A stretch of DNA of 64,000 nucleotides from positions 124,001 to 188,000 of the forward strand of contig NZ_JACEZU010000012.1 in the NCBI RefSeq assembly GCF_014042355.1, given 5' to 3'. The translations under genes and the position numbers were made by a program. This document shows positions 43,760-52,045 of the stretch, piece after piece. Position 1 is the first letter of the stretch. Every line of letters starts with the position of its first letter. This DNA comes from Rugamonas apoptosis (GTDB lineage: Bacteria > Pseudomonadota > Gammaproteobacteria > Burkholderiales > Burkholderiaceae_D). The notes below the pieces were generated by a model. That model was not told the DNA's origin and did not search any database. It worked only from the letters and a program-made list of their open reading frames with translations.

Positions 43760-45406
43760 GTGAACGCAGATCGAATCTCCCCCCCATCCCAGGACCGTCG
43801 GGCGCGCCGCGCGCCGCGCTTGCGCATGCTGGCCGTCGCGCTGTTGTGTGTGCTGCCCTTGAGCATGGCGCAAACGGCTTTGCCACCGGCGAAAATCCCC
43901 AACCTGCCCAATCTGGGCGACACCGAGCGGGAAGACTTGTCGCCGCTGATGGAGCGCAAACTGGGTGAGGAAATCATGCGCGATATCCGGCGCGACCACG
44001 ATTTCCTGGACGACGCGCCCATCCTCGAATACCTGAACAGTTTCGGCAATGCGCTGGTGGAAGCGCGTCCCGGCGCGCGCGGCGAAGCGAGCTTCGACTA
44101 TTACTTCTTCGCCGTGCGCGATCCCCAGTTGAACGCGTTCGCGCTGCCGGGCGGTTTCATCGCCGTCCACTCGGCCCTGCTGCTGGCGGCCCAGAGCGAG
44201 GCGGAACTGGCCTCCGTGCTGAGCCACGAGATCGGCCACGTCGTGCAGCGCCACATCGCCCGCTCGCTGGGCCAGCAGCGCCAGGATGCGCTGATCCCGC
44301 TGGCCGCCATCATTCTGGCCGCGCTGGCGTCCAAGGCCGGTGGCGACGCGGCCATCGGCGTGTTCATGGGCGGACAGGGGCTGGCCATCCAGCGTCAACT
44401 CAATTTCAGCCGCGACGCCGAGCGCGAGGCGGACCGCATCGGCTTCCAGATCATGGGCGCGGCCGGTTTCGACACCAGCGGCATGGTGGCGTTCTTCCAG
44501 CGCCTGCAGGCGGCCACCCGCAACTACAGCGACGTGACGCCGGCCTACCTGCAAACCCACCCGCTCACCAGCGAGCGCATCGCCGATATCCAGGCCCGTA
44601 TCCGCGAGCAGCCCTACAAGCAGCGGCTCGACAGCCTGGACTTCCAGCTGGTGCGGGCCCGCGCCCGCGTGCTGCAGGACGAGTCGGCCCAAGGGCTGGC
44701 CGCCGCCACCGACTACTTCGACACCCAGCTCCAGCAGGAGAACCGCCAGCAGGTGGCGGCGGCCAAGTATGGCCTGGCCTTCGTCGCCCTCAAGCGCGGG
44801 GATACGGCCACGGCCCAGCGCCTGCTGGACGAGGCCCGCGGCGCCATGCGCAAAGCGCCGCCGGCCGGTGTGTATGGCGCGCTGCCGTCGACGGCGCCGA
44901 ACGTTATCTTTGTCAGCACGGCGCTGGAAATCAAGCTGGCGCAGGACAAGAACCCGGCCGTGATCGCCCAAGCGCTGGCCGAGGCGGACGCGGCGCACCA
45001 GCAGTTCCCGCTGTCGCGCGGCATCGCGCGCCAGTACGCGCAAGCCATGATCGCGGCGGGCAAGCTGGAGCCGGCCGCCGTCTACCTGCGCGATCAGGTC
45101 CAGCTCTACCGCGAAGAGCCGGCCTTGTACGATTTGCTGGCCAGCACCTACGCGAAGCAGGGCAAGCTGGCCTTGCAGCACATGGCGCTGGCCGAATCGT
45201 ATGTGTTGCAGGGCGGGGTGCTGTCGGCGCTGGACCAGTTGGGTATCGCCCGCAAGGCGCCCGACGCCTCGTTCTACGAACAGGCCGTGATCGATGCGCG
45301 CGAACGCGAGCTGCAGGCGCGCCGGCGCGAGGAGCTGGGCGAGAAGGGCAAGAAGGAATCGAAGGCCGCGGTCCGTCAGGGCATAGGCACGGGTACGAAG
45401 CCGTAG
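43760..45406 (+). CDS. Periplasmic M48 metalloprotease with TPR tail (BepA-like)
   Basis: About 548 aa. Basic N-region and hydrophobic core (MLAVALLCVLPLSMAQ) form a signal peptide. The zinc site is HEIGH (156-160), with the third ligand in DAEREADRIGF. The C-terminal half (about 300-500) is TPR-like. BepA proteins assemble or degrade misfolded outer-membrane proteins such as LptD. The start is uncertain: GTG at 43760 keeps a typical n-region; an ATG at 43826 would remove it. The gene end overlaps the convergent neighbour by 31 bp. Confidence 0.88.
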   Translation: MNADRISPPSQDRRARRAPRLRMLAVALLCVLPLSMAQTALPPAKIPNLPNLGDTEREDLSPLMERKLGEEIMRDIRRDHDFLDDAPILEYLNSFGNALVEARPGARGEASFDYYFFAVRDPQLNAFALPGGFIAVHSALLLAAQSEAELASVLSHEIGHVVQRHIARSLGQQRQDALIPLAAIILAALASKAGGDAAIGVFMGGQGLAIQRQLNFSRDAEREADRIGFQIMGAAGFDTSGMVAFFQRLQAATRNYSDVTPAYLQTHPLTSERIADIQARIREQPYKQRLDSLDFQLVRARARVLQDESAQGLAAATDYFDTQLQQENRQQVAAAKYGLAFVALKRGDTATAQRLLDEARGAMRKAPPAGVYGALPSTAPNVIFVSTALEIKLAQDKNPAVIAQALAEADAAHQQFPLSRGIARQYAQAMIAAGKLEPAAVYLRDQVQLYREEPALYDLLASTYAKQGKLALQHMALAESYVLQGGVLSALDQLGIARKAPDASFYEQAVIDARERELQARRREELGEKGKKESKAAVRQGIGTGTKP

Positions 45407-45981
45407 CGCTGCGCCAGCGCCGCGCGCGCCACACGCTGCACAGGCAGCAGCTGGCCACGGTCGCGCAAGGCGGGCCCGGTGACGGTGCCGGCCGCGTCGG
45501 CGGGCTGCTCCAGCCAGGCCAGCAGCGCGTCGTCGTCGGTCGTGTGGTCTGGCCATTCCAGGCGGGACAGCACGTCGGCGCCGTCGCGGTCGTCGAGCTG
45601 GGCCAGCACGGCGCCGCTGCGCAGGATCAATTCCCCCTGTTCCGTCATCAGCGCTTCATCGAGCGGCCCCAGCGCTTCGCCCGTGTGCAAGCGCCAGCCC
45701 AGCGCCGGGTCGGTGCGCACGATGTAGGGCGTGGCCTCCACATTCAGGTAGACCCGCTGCGGGCCGTTCTGGAAATACCAGCAACCGCGTTCGTCGCTGC
45801 CGTAATTGCGGGCGATGAAGCCGATCAGGGCCACGTGGTGCAGCTTGTCGCCGGGCAGGTTCAAGTGCTGGGCGCGCTCGTCGCGCATGCGCCATTGGCC
45901 GCGCGCATCCAGCGCCAGCCAGCCGTAGCAGTGCGGCACGTTGGGCCACTTGGCCATCGCTTGTTTGACGATTTCGTCCAT
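45376..45981 (-). CDS. Conserved Burkholderiales-type protein of unknown function
   Basis: 201 aa, soluble, no motif of catalysis. It opens MDEIVKQAMAKWPNVPHCYGW and contains GCWYFQNGPQRVYLNVEATPYIVRTDP, blocks I remember as typical of a conserved betaproteobacterial family annotated as DUF2946-like; the family number is from memory and unsure. It overlaps the M48 gene tail to tail and starts 9 bp after the YheT gene stops reading the other way round (that is, it follows YheT on the same strand). Confidence 0.75.
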   Translation of the reverse strand: MDEIVKQAMAKWPNVPHCYGWLALDARGQWRMRDERAQHLNLPGDKLHHVALIGFIARNYGSDERGCWYFQNGPQRVYLNVEATPYIVRTDPALGWRLHTGEALGPLDEALMTEQGELILRSGAVLAQLDDRDGADVLSRLEWPDHTTDDDALLAWLEQPADAAGTVTGPALRDRGQLLPVQRVARAALAQRYGFVPVPMP

Positions 45982-45989
45982 GTTTTCAA

Positions 45990-46958
45990 TCAGTTGATAG
46001 CGTGCGCCGCGACTTCGGCGGGGCTGCCTTCGAGGAAGTGCAGCAGTCGTTGCGGCAGCCAGTCGAGCCGGCCCGGCATGCCGCCCACGGCGAAGCCCAC
46101 ATGGCCGCCATGTTCAGGATAGTCCAATTGCACGCAGGCGGCGGCCCGGCGCGGCAGATGCTGGCCCGGCAGGAAAGGATCGTTGAGCGCGTTCAGCACC
46201 AGCGTGGGCACGGTGATGTCGCCCAGCACATGCCGGGCGCTGGCCCGGTTCCAGTAATCGTCGGTGTCGCGGTAGCCGTGCAGGGGCGCCGTCACCACGT
46301 TGTCGAACGCGTACAGGTCGCGCGCGGCGCGCAGCGCGTCCAGGTCGAACAGGCCGGGGAACTGCTTGAGCTTGGCCTCGCACTTGGGCTTGAGCGTTTG
46401 CAGGAACATGCGGGTGTAGACCAGGTTGAAGCCGCGCGACAGGGCGATGCCGCCCTGGGCCAGGTCCAGCGGGGCCGACACGGAACAGGCCGCGTCCACG
46501 AAGTCGGCCTGGTGCTGCGCCTCGCCCAGCCAGCGCAGCAGGGCGTTGCCGCCCAGCGAGACGCCGGCCGCGTAGAACTTGCCGAGGCTGCGCCCGTGCA
46601 GCTTGCGCACGATCCAGTCGATCTCGGCCGCGTCGCCGGAATGGTAGAAGCGCGGCGCCCGGTTCGGTTCACCGGAGCAGCCGCGGAAATGGGGCACGGC
46701 GCCGGACCAGCCGCGCGCGGCCACGGCCGCCATCAGGGCGCGCGCGTAGTGGCTGTCGGAGGAACCTTCCAGCCCGTGGAACAGCACCACGAACGGCTGG
46801 CCCGGCTGGCCATCGACGAAATCGACGTCGATGAAGTCGCCGTCGGGCGTCTCCCACCGTTCGCGCCGGAACGCGACGGCCGGTTTAGGGATGCAGATGG
46901 CCGGATAAATGGTTTGCAGGTGGCCGCTGGGCAGCCACCGTGGGGCGGGGTAGCGCAT
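45990..46958 (-). CDS. YheT-like alpha/beta hydrolase
   Basis: 322-aa cytosolic hydrolase. Catalytic triad in place: Ser in GVSLGGNALL (S134), Asp in LNALNDPFLP (D260), His in EHGGHVGF (H286); oxyanion region VVLFHGLEGSSDS. The N-terminus PRWLPSGHLQTIYPA is the family signature. YheT proteins are esterases of unknown physiological substrate. In a run of - strand genes: NTF2-like, YheT, DUF, each within 10 bp. Confidence 0.9.
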   Translation of the reverse strand: MRYPAPRWLPSGHLQTIYPAICIPKPAVAFRRERWETPDGDFIDVDFVDGQPGQPFVVLFHGLEGSSDSHYARALMAAVAARGWSGAVPHFRGCSGEPNRAPRFYHSGDAAEIDWIVRKLHGRSLGKFYAAGVSLGGNALLRWLGEAQHQADFVDAACSVSAPLDLAQGGIALSRGFNLVYTRMFLQTLKPKCEAKLKQFPGLFDLDALRAARDLYAFDNVVTAPLHGYRDTDDYWNRASARHVLGDITVPTLVLNALNDPFLPGQHLPRRAAACVQLDYPEHGGHVGFAVGGMPGRLDWLPQRLLHFLEGSPAEVAAHAIN

Positions 46959-46964
46959 GCGGCC

Positions 46965-47387
46965 TCAGTGCAGGACCAGGCCCGGCGCTTCGGCCGGCAC
47001 CGCGCCCGGCGCCACCGACACGTGGTGCAGCACGATGCGCCAGCCGCGCGGCGTCTTCACGTAGACGTTGGTGGCCAGCAAGTGGGCCGGCTCGCCGGTG
47101 GCGGCCGTGGTGCCCTCGATCACCGTGTGAACCGAGCTCATCAGGTTATGGGTTTCATGCAGCTGGGACGGCCGGATGTGCAGGCCGCCATGTTCCAGCA
47201 GCGCGCTCCAGGCGGCGCGGATGGCCGCGTGGCCGATCAGGCGCGGTCCGCCCGGGTGGATGCAGACGATTTCCTCGTCATCCGCCCATAACGCCATCAG
47301 GGCGTCGAGATCGGCCCGGTTGAGCGCGTCGTAGAACGCCGCTTCCACTTCGGCGGCGCTGCCATTGAGCTGTTTGACACGTTTCAT
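46965..47387 (-). CDS. NTF2-like (SnoaL/DUF4440-type) protein
   Basis: 140 aa with the cone-shaped NTF2 fold pattern: helix EVEAAFYDALNRADLDALMALWADDEEIVCIHPGG, LIGHAAIRAAWSALLEHGG, then strands ending TNVYVKTPRGWRIVLHHVS. Members range from ketosteroid isomerases to ligand-binding proteins without catalysis; nothing here picks one. It starts the short - strand run with YheT. Confidence 0.82.
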   Translation of the reverse strand: MKRVKQLNGSAAEVEAAFYDALNRADLDALMALWADDEEIVCIHPGGPRLIGHAAIRAAWSALLEHGGLHIRPSQLHETHNLMSSVHTVIEGTTAATGEPAHLLATNVYVKTPRGWRIVLHHVSVAPGAVPAEAPGLVLH

Positions 47388-47444
47388 AGGGGCTCCTCCG
47401 GGACGGGCGGATGGTCGGGATCGGCGCTGGGCTCGGTGCTGCGA

Positions 47445-47648
47445 TCAGTGATGCGAAACGACGGTGCCTGGTTTCAGGCGGTACGCCGTGCCGCAGTACG
47501 GGCACTTGGCTTCGCCATGCTTGAAATCGAGGAACACGCGCGGGTGGGACGACCACAGCGGCATGGCCGGATTGGGGCAGTGGGCGGGCAAGTCCTTGCC
47601 TTCGAGCTCGACTGCGTTAGCGGCGGCGGGTGTGGTAGCGTGGGTCAT
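47445..47648 (-). CDS. CHCC zinc-finger protein (NDUFS6-like)
   Basis: 67 aa. Zinc ligands C/H in HCP-x-PAMPLWSSHPRVFLDF and CPYCGTAYRL give the C-H-C-C pattern of the zf-CHCC family, homologous to the NDUFS6 subunit of mitochondrial complex I. Bacterial members are small, conserved and of unclear role. GGAGAA lies before the ATG at 47648; the longer frame reaching 47708 is less likely. Confidence 0.85.
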   Translation of the reverse strand: MTHATTPAAANAVELEGKDLPAHCPNPAMPLWSSHPRVFLDFKHGEAKCPYCGTAYRLKPGTVVSHH

Positions 47649-47751
47649 CTGCGGGTTCTCCGTGAGGCAAAGGGACATGACGGTCCCCGGCTGGAAACCG
47701 CCAAACAAAACACGATTTTAACGGATTCGCGCAACGGACAAAATTCATCGG

Positions 47752-47762
47752 TAAAATAGCGC
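47752..47762 (+). promoter_or_regulatory. Promoter-like TAAAATAGCGC motif upstream of azlC
   Basis: TAAAATAGCGC lies about 190 bp before the azlC start. It matches the motif before purM and pgk except in its last base. Same caveat: no clear -35. Confidence 0.35.
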
Positions 47763-47941
47763 CTTCATTATTCCCCTGCCGCCAGCGTGTGTTTCTGTTA
47801 AAGCAACGCCAGTGCCGCACTCCACATGACGCCACAAGCTGACCTGTCGACCGCCATCGCCCCGCCTGTCACGCCGCCGCCGGCCGTGCCCGCCGCGCGC
47901 GCGTGGGCGCCGATCCGGCGCTGTTGTGGCGAGAAAACCAC

Positions 47942-48676
47942 ATGACTGATTTGACCCGCGCCGCCACTCCCTACGTCGCCGAGCATGACGAGCCGTCCTG
48001 GCGCGAAGGCTTGAAGACGGGCATGCCGACCCTGTTCGGGATCGGCGCCTGGGGCCTGGTGGTGGGCATCGCCATGGTCAAGACCGGCTTGACGGTGCCG
48101 CAGGCGCTGGCCATGACGCTGGTGGTGTTCGCCGGTTCGGCCCAGTTGGCCTCGCTGCCGCTGATCGCCGCCCACGCCCCGATCTGGGTCATTTTCGCCA
48201 CCGCGCTGGTGGTCAACCTGCGTTTCGTGATCTTTTCCGCCCTGCTGGCGCCCCATTTCGCCAATCTGCCGCTGCGCAAGCGCTTCCTGCTGGGCTACGT
48301 GGCCGGCGACATGACGGTGGCCCTGTTCCTGCAAAAGTACCCCAGCGAAGCGCCCCAGGTGGGCAAGCTGTCCTACCTGAAAGGCTTGCTGTACCCCAAC
48401 TGGGCGGCCTGGCAAGTGGGCTCCATCGCCGGCATCTTCCTCGGCAGCGCCGTGCCGCCCGAATGGGGCCTGGGCTTCGCCGGCACGCTGGCCATCATCT
48501 GCATCACGGTGCCGCTGGTGGCTAGCCGCCCGGCCCTGTGCGGGGTGCTGGTGGCGGGTGTGGTGGCGGTGCTGGCGGCCGGATTGCCCTACAAGCTGGG
48601 CCTGCTGGCCGCCGTGCTGCTGGGCATGGCCGCCGCCATGCTGGTGGAAGAACTGACTGAGAAAAAGGAGTCATGA
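47942..48676 (+). CDS. azlC: AzlC family branched-chain amino acid exporter, large subunit
   Basis: About 244 aa, with around six to eight hydrophobic segments and the family block FGIGAWGLVVGIAMVKTGLT / TLVVFAGSAQLA. AzlCD pairs export branched-chain amino acids or analogues. The ATG at 47942 gives MTDLTRAATPYVAEHDEPSWREGLKTGMP; an upstream GTG at 47903 is possible. The stop overlaps azlD (ATGA). A possible 39-codon leader frame ends at its start. Confidence 0.88.
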   Translation: MTDLTRAATPYVAEHDEPSWREGLKTGMPTLFGIGAWGLVVGIAMVKTGLTVPQALAMTLVVFAGSAQLASLPLIAAHAPIWVIFATALVVNLRFVIFSALLAPHFANLPLRKRFLLGYVAGDMTVALFLQKYPSEAPQVGKLSYLKGLLYPNWAAWQVGSIAGIFLGSAVPPEWGLGFAGTLAIICITVPLVASRPALCGVLVAGVVAVLAAGLPYKLGLLAAVLLGMAAAMLVEELTEKKES

Positions 48677-49008
48677 TGGCCGACTGGGAAATCTGGGTCA
48701 CGATCGCCGCGCTGGCCTTGGCCACGGCCTGCACCCGCAGCTCGTTCTGGCTGATCGGCCACCACATCACCATCCCGCGCCGGGTGCAGGACATGCTGCG
48801 CTACGCGCCGGCCTGCGCGCTGGCGGCCATCATCGCCCCCGATCTGTTGCTCAATAATGGCCAGTTGCAGCTGGAGCCGGCCAACCTGAAACTGGTGGCC
48901 GGCATCGCCGCCATCGTGTTTTACTTGCTGCGTCGCAACATGTTGCAAACCATCGTGTTCGGCATGGGCAGTTTCACGGCCCTGCGTTTGCTGCACGTGT
49001 TTTCATAA
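48673..49008 (+). CDS. azlD: AzlD domain protein, small subunit
   Basis: 111 aa, about four hydrophobic segments. The start pattern EIWVTIAALALATACTRSSFWL and RRVQDMLRYAPACALAAIIAPDL are those of AzlD. Two adjacent ATGs (48673, 48676); the first overlaps the azlC stop. Confidence 0.88.
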   Translation: MMADWEIWVTIAALALATACTRSSFWLIGHHITIPRRVQDMLRYAPACALAAIIAPDLLLNNGQLQLEPANLKLVAGIAAIVFYLLRRNMLQTIVFGMGSFTALRLLHVFS

Positions 49009-49034
49009 ACGGCTAAGTGGGCGCGGCCTTGCGG

Positions 49035-49045
49035 TAAAATAGCGG
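49035..49045 (+). promoter_or_regulatory. Promoter-like TAAAATAGCGG motif upstream of pgk
   Basis: TAAAATAGCGG is 42 bp before the pgk ATG, leaving room for a short leader. Identical to the motif before purM. Confidence 0.45.
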
Positions 49046-49076
49046 TCTTTCTTTCAACTTTCCTCCTTGGGTAGCC

Positions 49077-50291
49077 ATGCAAGCTGTTCTGAACTTTCTC
49101 CGCCTGCAAGACCTCGTCGCGCGCGATGCGCTGCGCGGCAAACGTGTCTTTATCCGTGCCGATCTGAACGTGCCGCAAGATGATGCGGGCCGCATCACGG
49201 AAGACACCCGCATCCGCGCCTCCGTGCCGGCCATCCGCGCCGCGCTCGACGCTGGCGCCAAGGTCATGGTCACGTCCCACCTGGGCCGTCCCACGGAAGG
49301 CGAGTTCAAGCCGGAAGACAGCCTGGCGCCGGTCGCCGTGCGCCTGGCCGAACTGCTGGGCCAGGGCGTGGAACTGAAACAGAACTGGGTCGACGGTGCC
49401 GGCCTGGACAACCTGCAAGACGGCCAGGTGGTACTGCTGGAAAACGTGCGCGTCAATCCAGGCGAGAAAAAGAACAACGACGCGCTGGCCCAGAAGATGG
49501 CCGCCCTGTGCGACGTCTACGTGAACGACGCGTTCGGCACCGCCCACCGCGCCGAAGCGTCCACCCACGGCATCGCCAAGTTCGCTCCTATCGCTTGCGC
49601 CGGCCCGCTGCTGGCCGCCGAGCTGGACGCGCTGGGCAAGGCCCTGGGCGCGCCGGCCCGTCCGCTGCTGGCCATCGTGGCTGGCTCGAAAGTATCGTCC
49701 AAGCTGTCCATCCTGAAAGCGCTGGCCGACAAGGTCGATAACCTGATCGTCGGCGGCGGCATCGCCAACACCTTCATGAAGGCCGTCGGCCTGAACGTGG
49801 GCAAGTCGCTGGTGGAAGCGGAACTGGTGGGCGAAGCCAAGGCCATCATCGACATGATGGCGGCCCGCGGCGCGCAAGTGCCGATTCCCGTCGATGTCGT
49901 GTGCGCCAAGGAATTCTCGCCGACGGCCGCCGCCACCATCAAGGACGTGGCCGATGTGGCCGACGACGACATGATCCTGGACATCGGCCCGAAAACGGCC
50001 GCCACCCTGGCCGCCCAGATCGGCGCGGCTGGCACCGTGGTGTGGAATGGCCCGGTCGGCGTGTTCGAGTTCGACCAGTTCGGCGAAGGCACCAAGACGC
50101 TGGCGCTGGCCATCGCCGGTTCCAAGGCGTTCTCCATCGCCGGCGGCGGCGACACGCTGGCGGCGATTGCAAAGTACGACATTACCGATAAAATTGGTTA
50201 TATCTCCACCGGCGGCGGCGCTTTCCTGGAATTCCTGGAAGGTAAAACCCTGCCGGCCGTGCAGATCCTGGTCGAGCGTCAGGCCAAGTAA
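49077..50291 (+). CDS. pgk: Phosphoglycerate kinase
   Basis: 404 aa, ATP-forming step of glycolysis, cytosolic. Visible: RGKRVFIRADLNVPQD, VTSHLGRPTEG, LLENVRVNPGEKKND, KVSSKLSILKALADKVDNLIVGGGIANTF (nucleotide hinge region) and GGGDTLAAI. Length is normal. It heads a glycolytic row, pgk-pyk-fba. Confidence 0.97.
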   Translation: MQAVLNFLRLQDLVARDALRGKRVFIRADLNVPQDDAGRITEDTRIRASVPAIRAALDAGAKVMVTSHLGRPTEGEFKPEDSLAPVAVRLAELLGQGVELKQNWVDGAGLDNLQDGQVVLLENVRVNPGEKKNNDALAQKMAALCDVYVNDAFGTAHRAEASTHGIAKFAPIACAGPLLAAELDALGKALGAPARPLLAIVAGSKVSSKLSILKALADKVDNLIVGGGIANTFMKAVGLNVGKSLVEAELVGEAKAIIDMMAARGAQVPIPVDVVCAKEFSPTAAATIKDVADVADDDMILDIGPKTAATLAAQIGAAGTVVWNGPVGVFEFDQFGEGTKTLALAIAGSKAFSIAGGGDTLAAIAKYDITDKIGYISTGGGAFLEFLEGKTLPAVQILVERQAK

Positions 50292-50300
50292 GCCAGTCCG

Positions 50301-50350
50301 CGATAGCAAGCAATAACAAGCAATAACAAGCAATAACAAGCAAGAGCAGC
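50301..50350. repeat. Decamer tandem repeat after pgk
   Basis: CAATAACAAG is repeated exactly three times at 50311-50340; the preceding decamer matches at 8 of 10 bases, and the following one only weakly. It begins 10 bp past the pgk stop and is low in G+C relative to the surroundings, so unstructured RNA. Possibly a slippage product. Confidence 0.8.
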
Positions 50351-50397
50351 AAACCAGCAAGACGGCAGCATAGCAACACGGCAACACGCAGTACCAC

Positions 50398-50468
50398 GGC
50401 GCGGCCCCACGGCCGCGCCGCCATTGCGCCGGTACTTTGATTCGGCCCCGGGCCCGCGCCCGGGGCCG
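50398..50468. promoter_or_regulatory. Two GC-rich hairpins in the pgk-pyk gap
   Basis: First: GGCGCGGCC (50398-50406) and GGCCGCGCC (50411-50419), loop CCAC. Second: CGGCCCCGGGC (50443-50453) and GCCCGGGGCCG (50458-50468), loop CCGC. Both are perfect. No T-tract follows either, and the second ends 29 bp before the pyk start, so they may stabilise the pgk end or tune pyk. Confidence 0.65.
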
Positions 50469-50497
50469 TCCGCCTGACCTAACGCTCAAGGAAACCC

Positions 50498-51946
50498 ATG
50501 TCCCGTGGTACCAAAATCGTCGCAACGATAGGCCCAGCCTCCACCGACTTCAACATCCTGGTCAAGATGATCCGTGCCGGGGTGGATGTCGTGCGCCTCA
50601 ATTTTTCCCACGGCAAGGCGCAGGACCATATCGACCGCGCGCGGCTGGTGCGCGACGCGGCGGCCGAATGCGGCCGCGAAGTGGCGATCATGGCGGACAT
50701 GCAAGGCCCCAAGATCCGGGTCGGCAAATTTGAGCACAACAAGATCGAGCTGGCCAACGGCGACCGGTTCATCCTGGACGCCAGGTGGGGCGAGAACGGC
50801 GAACTGGGCAACCAGGAACGGGTGGGCCTGGACTACAAGGCCCTGCCGCGCGATTTGCACCCGGGCGACGTGCTGCTGCTGAACGATGGCCTGATCGTGC
50901 TGGTGGTCGACAGGATCGCCGGCCACGAGATCCACACCACCGTCAAGATCGGCGGCGAGCTGTCCAACAACAAGGGCATCAACCGCCAGGGTGGCGGCTT
51001 GACGGCGCCGGCCCTGACGGCCAAGGACATGGAAGACATCAAGACGGCCATGAGCTTCCAGGCCGACTACCTGGCCATTTCGTTCCCGAAAAGCGCGACC
51101 GACATGGAAATGGCGCGCCAGCTGGCCAACATCGCCGGCGAGCCATACGGCCACAAGCCCATGATGATCGCCAAGATCGAACGGGCCGAAGCCATCCCCG
51201 TGCTGCAGGAAATCCTGACTGCGTCGGACGGCATCATGGTGGCCCGCGGCGACCTGGCCGTGGAAGTGGGCAACGCGGCCGTGCCGGCGCTGCAAAAGCG
51301 CATGATCCGCATGGCGCGCGAGTCCAACAAGCTGGCCATCACGGCCACGCAGATGATGGAATCGATGATCTTCAACGCCGTGCCCACCCGCGCTGAAGTG
51401 TCGGACGTGGCCAACGCCGTGCTGGACGGCACCGACGCCGTGATGGCCTCGGCCGAGACGGCGTCCGGCAAGTACCCGATCGAGACGGTAGAGATGATGG
51501 CCGCCATTTGCGAGCAGGCCGAGCAGTCCGAATACAACAAGCTGGACGCGGACTTCCTGGACGCCACCTTCACCCGCATCGACCAGTCGATCGCCTATGG
51601 CGCCCTGTTTACGGCCCACCACCTGCGGGTGAAGGCCATCGTGGCGTTGACGGAATCGGGCTCGACGGCGCTGTGGATGAGCCGCCACAGCATCGACACC
51701 CCGATCTACGCGCTCACGCCCAGCGTGACCACGCAGCGCAAGGCCGCGCTGTACCGCAATGTGCGCGCCTGCCACCTGGAGCCCAAGGGCGACAGCGGCG
51801 TCGTGCTCAAGCAGGCTGAAGATGTCATGCTGGCCAACGGCGTGGTCCAGAAGGGCGACCTGATGGTCGTCACCTGGGGCGAACCGATGGGCCAGGTGGG
51901 CGGCACCAATGCCTTGAAAATCGTCAAAGTCGGAGCAGTTGATTAA
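50498..51946 (+). CDS. pyk: Pyruvate kinase
   Basis: 482 aa, last step of glycolysis, PEP + ADP to pyruvate. Visible: RGTKIVATIGPAS, VVRLNFSHG, MADMQGPKIR, the catalytic region MMIAKIERAEAIPVLQEI, MVARGDLAVEVG and MESMIFNAVPTRAEVSDVANAVLDGTDAVMASAETASG. C-terminal domain ends ...NALKIVKVG. Type I/II by length. Confidence 0.96.
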   Translation: MSRGTKIVATIGPASTDFNILVKMIRAGVDVVRLNFSHGKAQDHIDRARLVRDAAAECGREVAIMADMQGPKIRVGKFEHNKIELANGDRFILDARWGENGELGNQERVGLDYKALPRDLHPGDVLLLNDGLIVLVVDRIAGHEIHTTVKIGGELSNNKGINRQGGGLTAPALTAKDMEDIKTAMSFQADYLAISFPKSATDMEMARQLANIAGEPYGHKPMMIAKIERAEAIPVLQEILTASDGIMVARGDLAVEVGNAAVPALQKRMIRMARESNKLAITATQMMESMIFNAVPTRAEVSDVANAVLDGTDAVMASAETASGKYPIETVEMMAAICEQAEQSEYNKLDADFLDATFTRIDQSIAYGALFTAHHLRVKAIVALTESGSTALWMSRHSIDTPIYALTPSVTTQRKAALYRNVRACHLEPKGDSGVVLKQAEDVMLANGVVQKGDLMVVTWGEPMGQVGGTNALKIVKVGAVD

Positions 51947-52045
51947 CCAAAATTCAGGCCCACCGGCCGCCGCCCCGGGTCATCCGCCCGGCGTGCAGGA
52001 CGGCTCGGTGGCCGACACAGTTTTTCTATAGTTGGAGTATTTACC

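Noticed and set aside
50301..50350. A CRISPR-like or plasmid iteron array
   Set aside because: Units are 10 bp with no spacers, only three exact copies, and no cas or rep gene is near.
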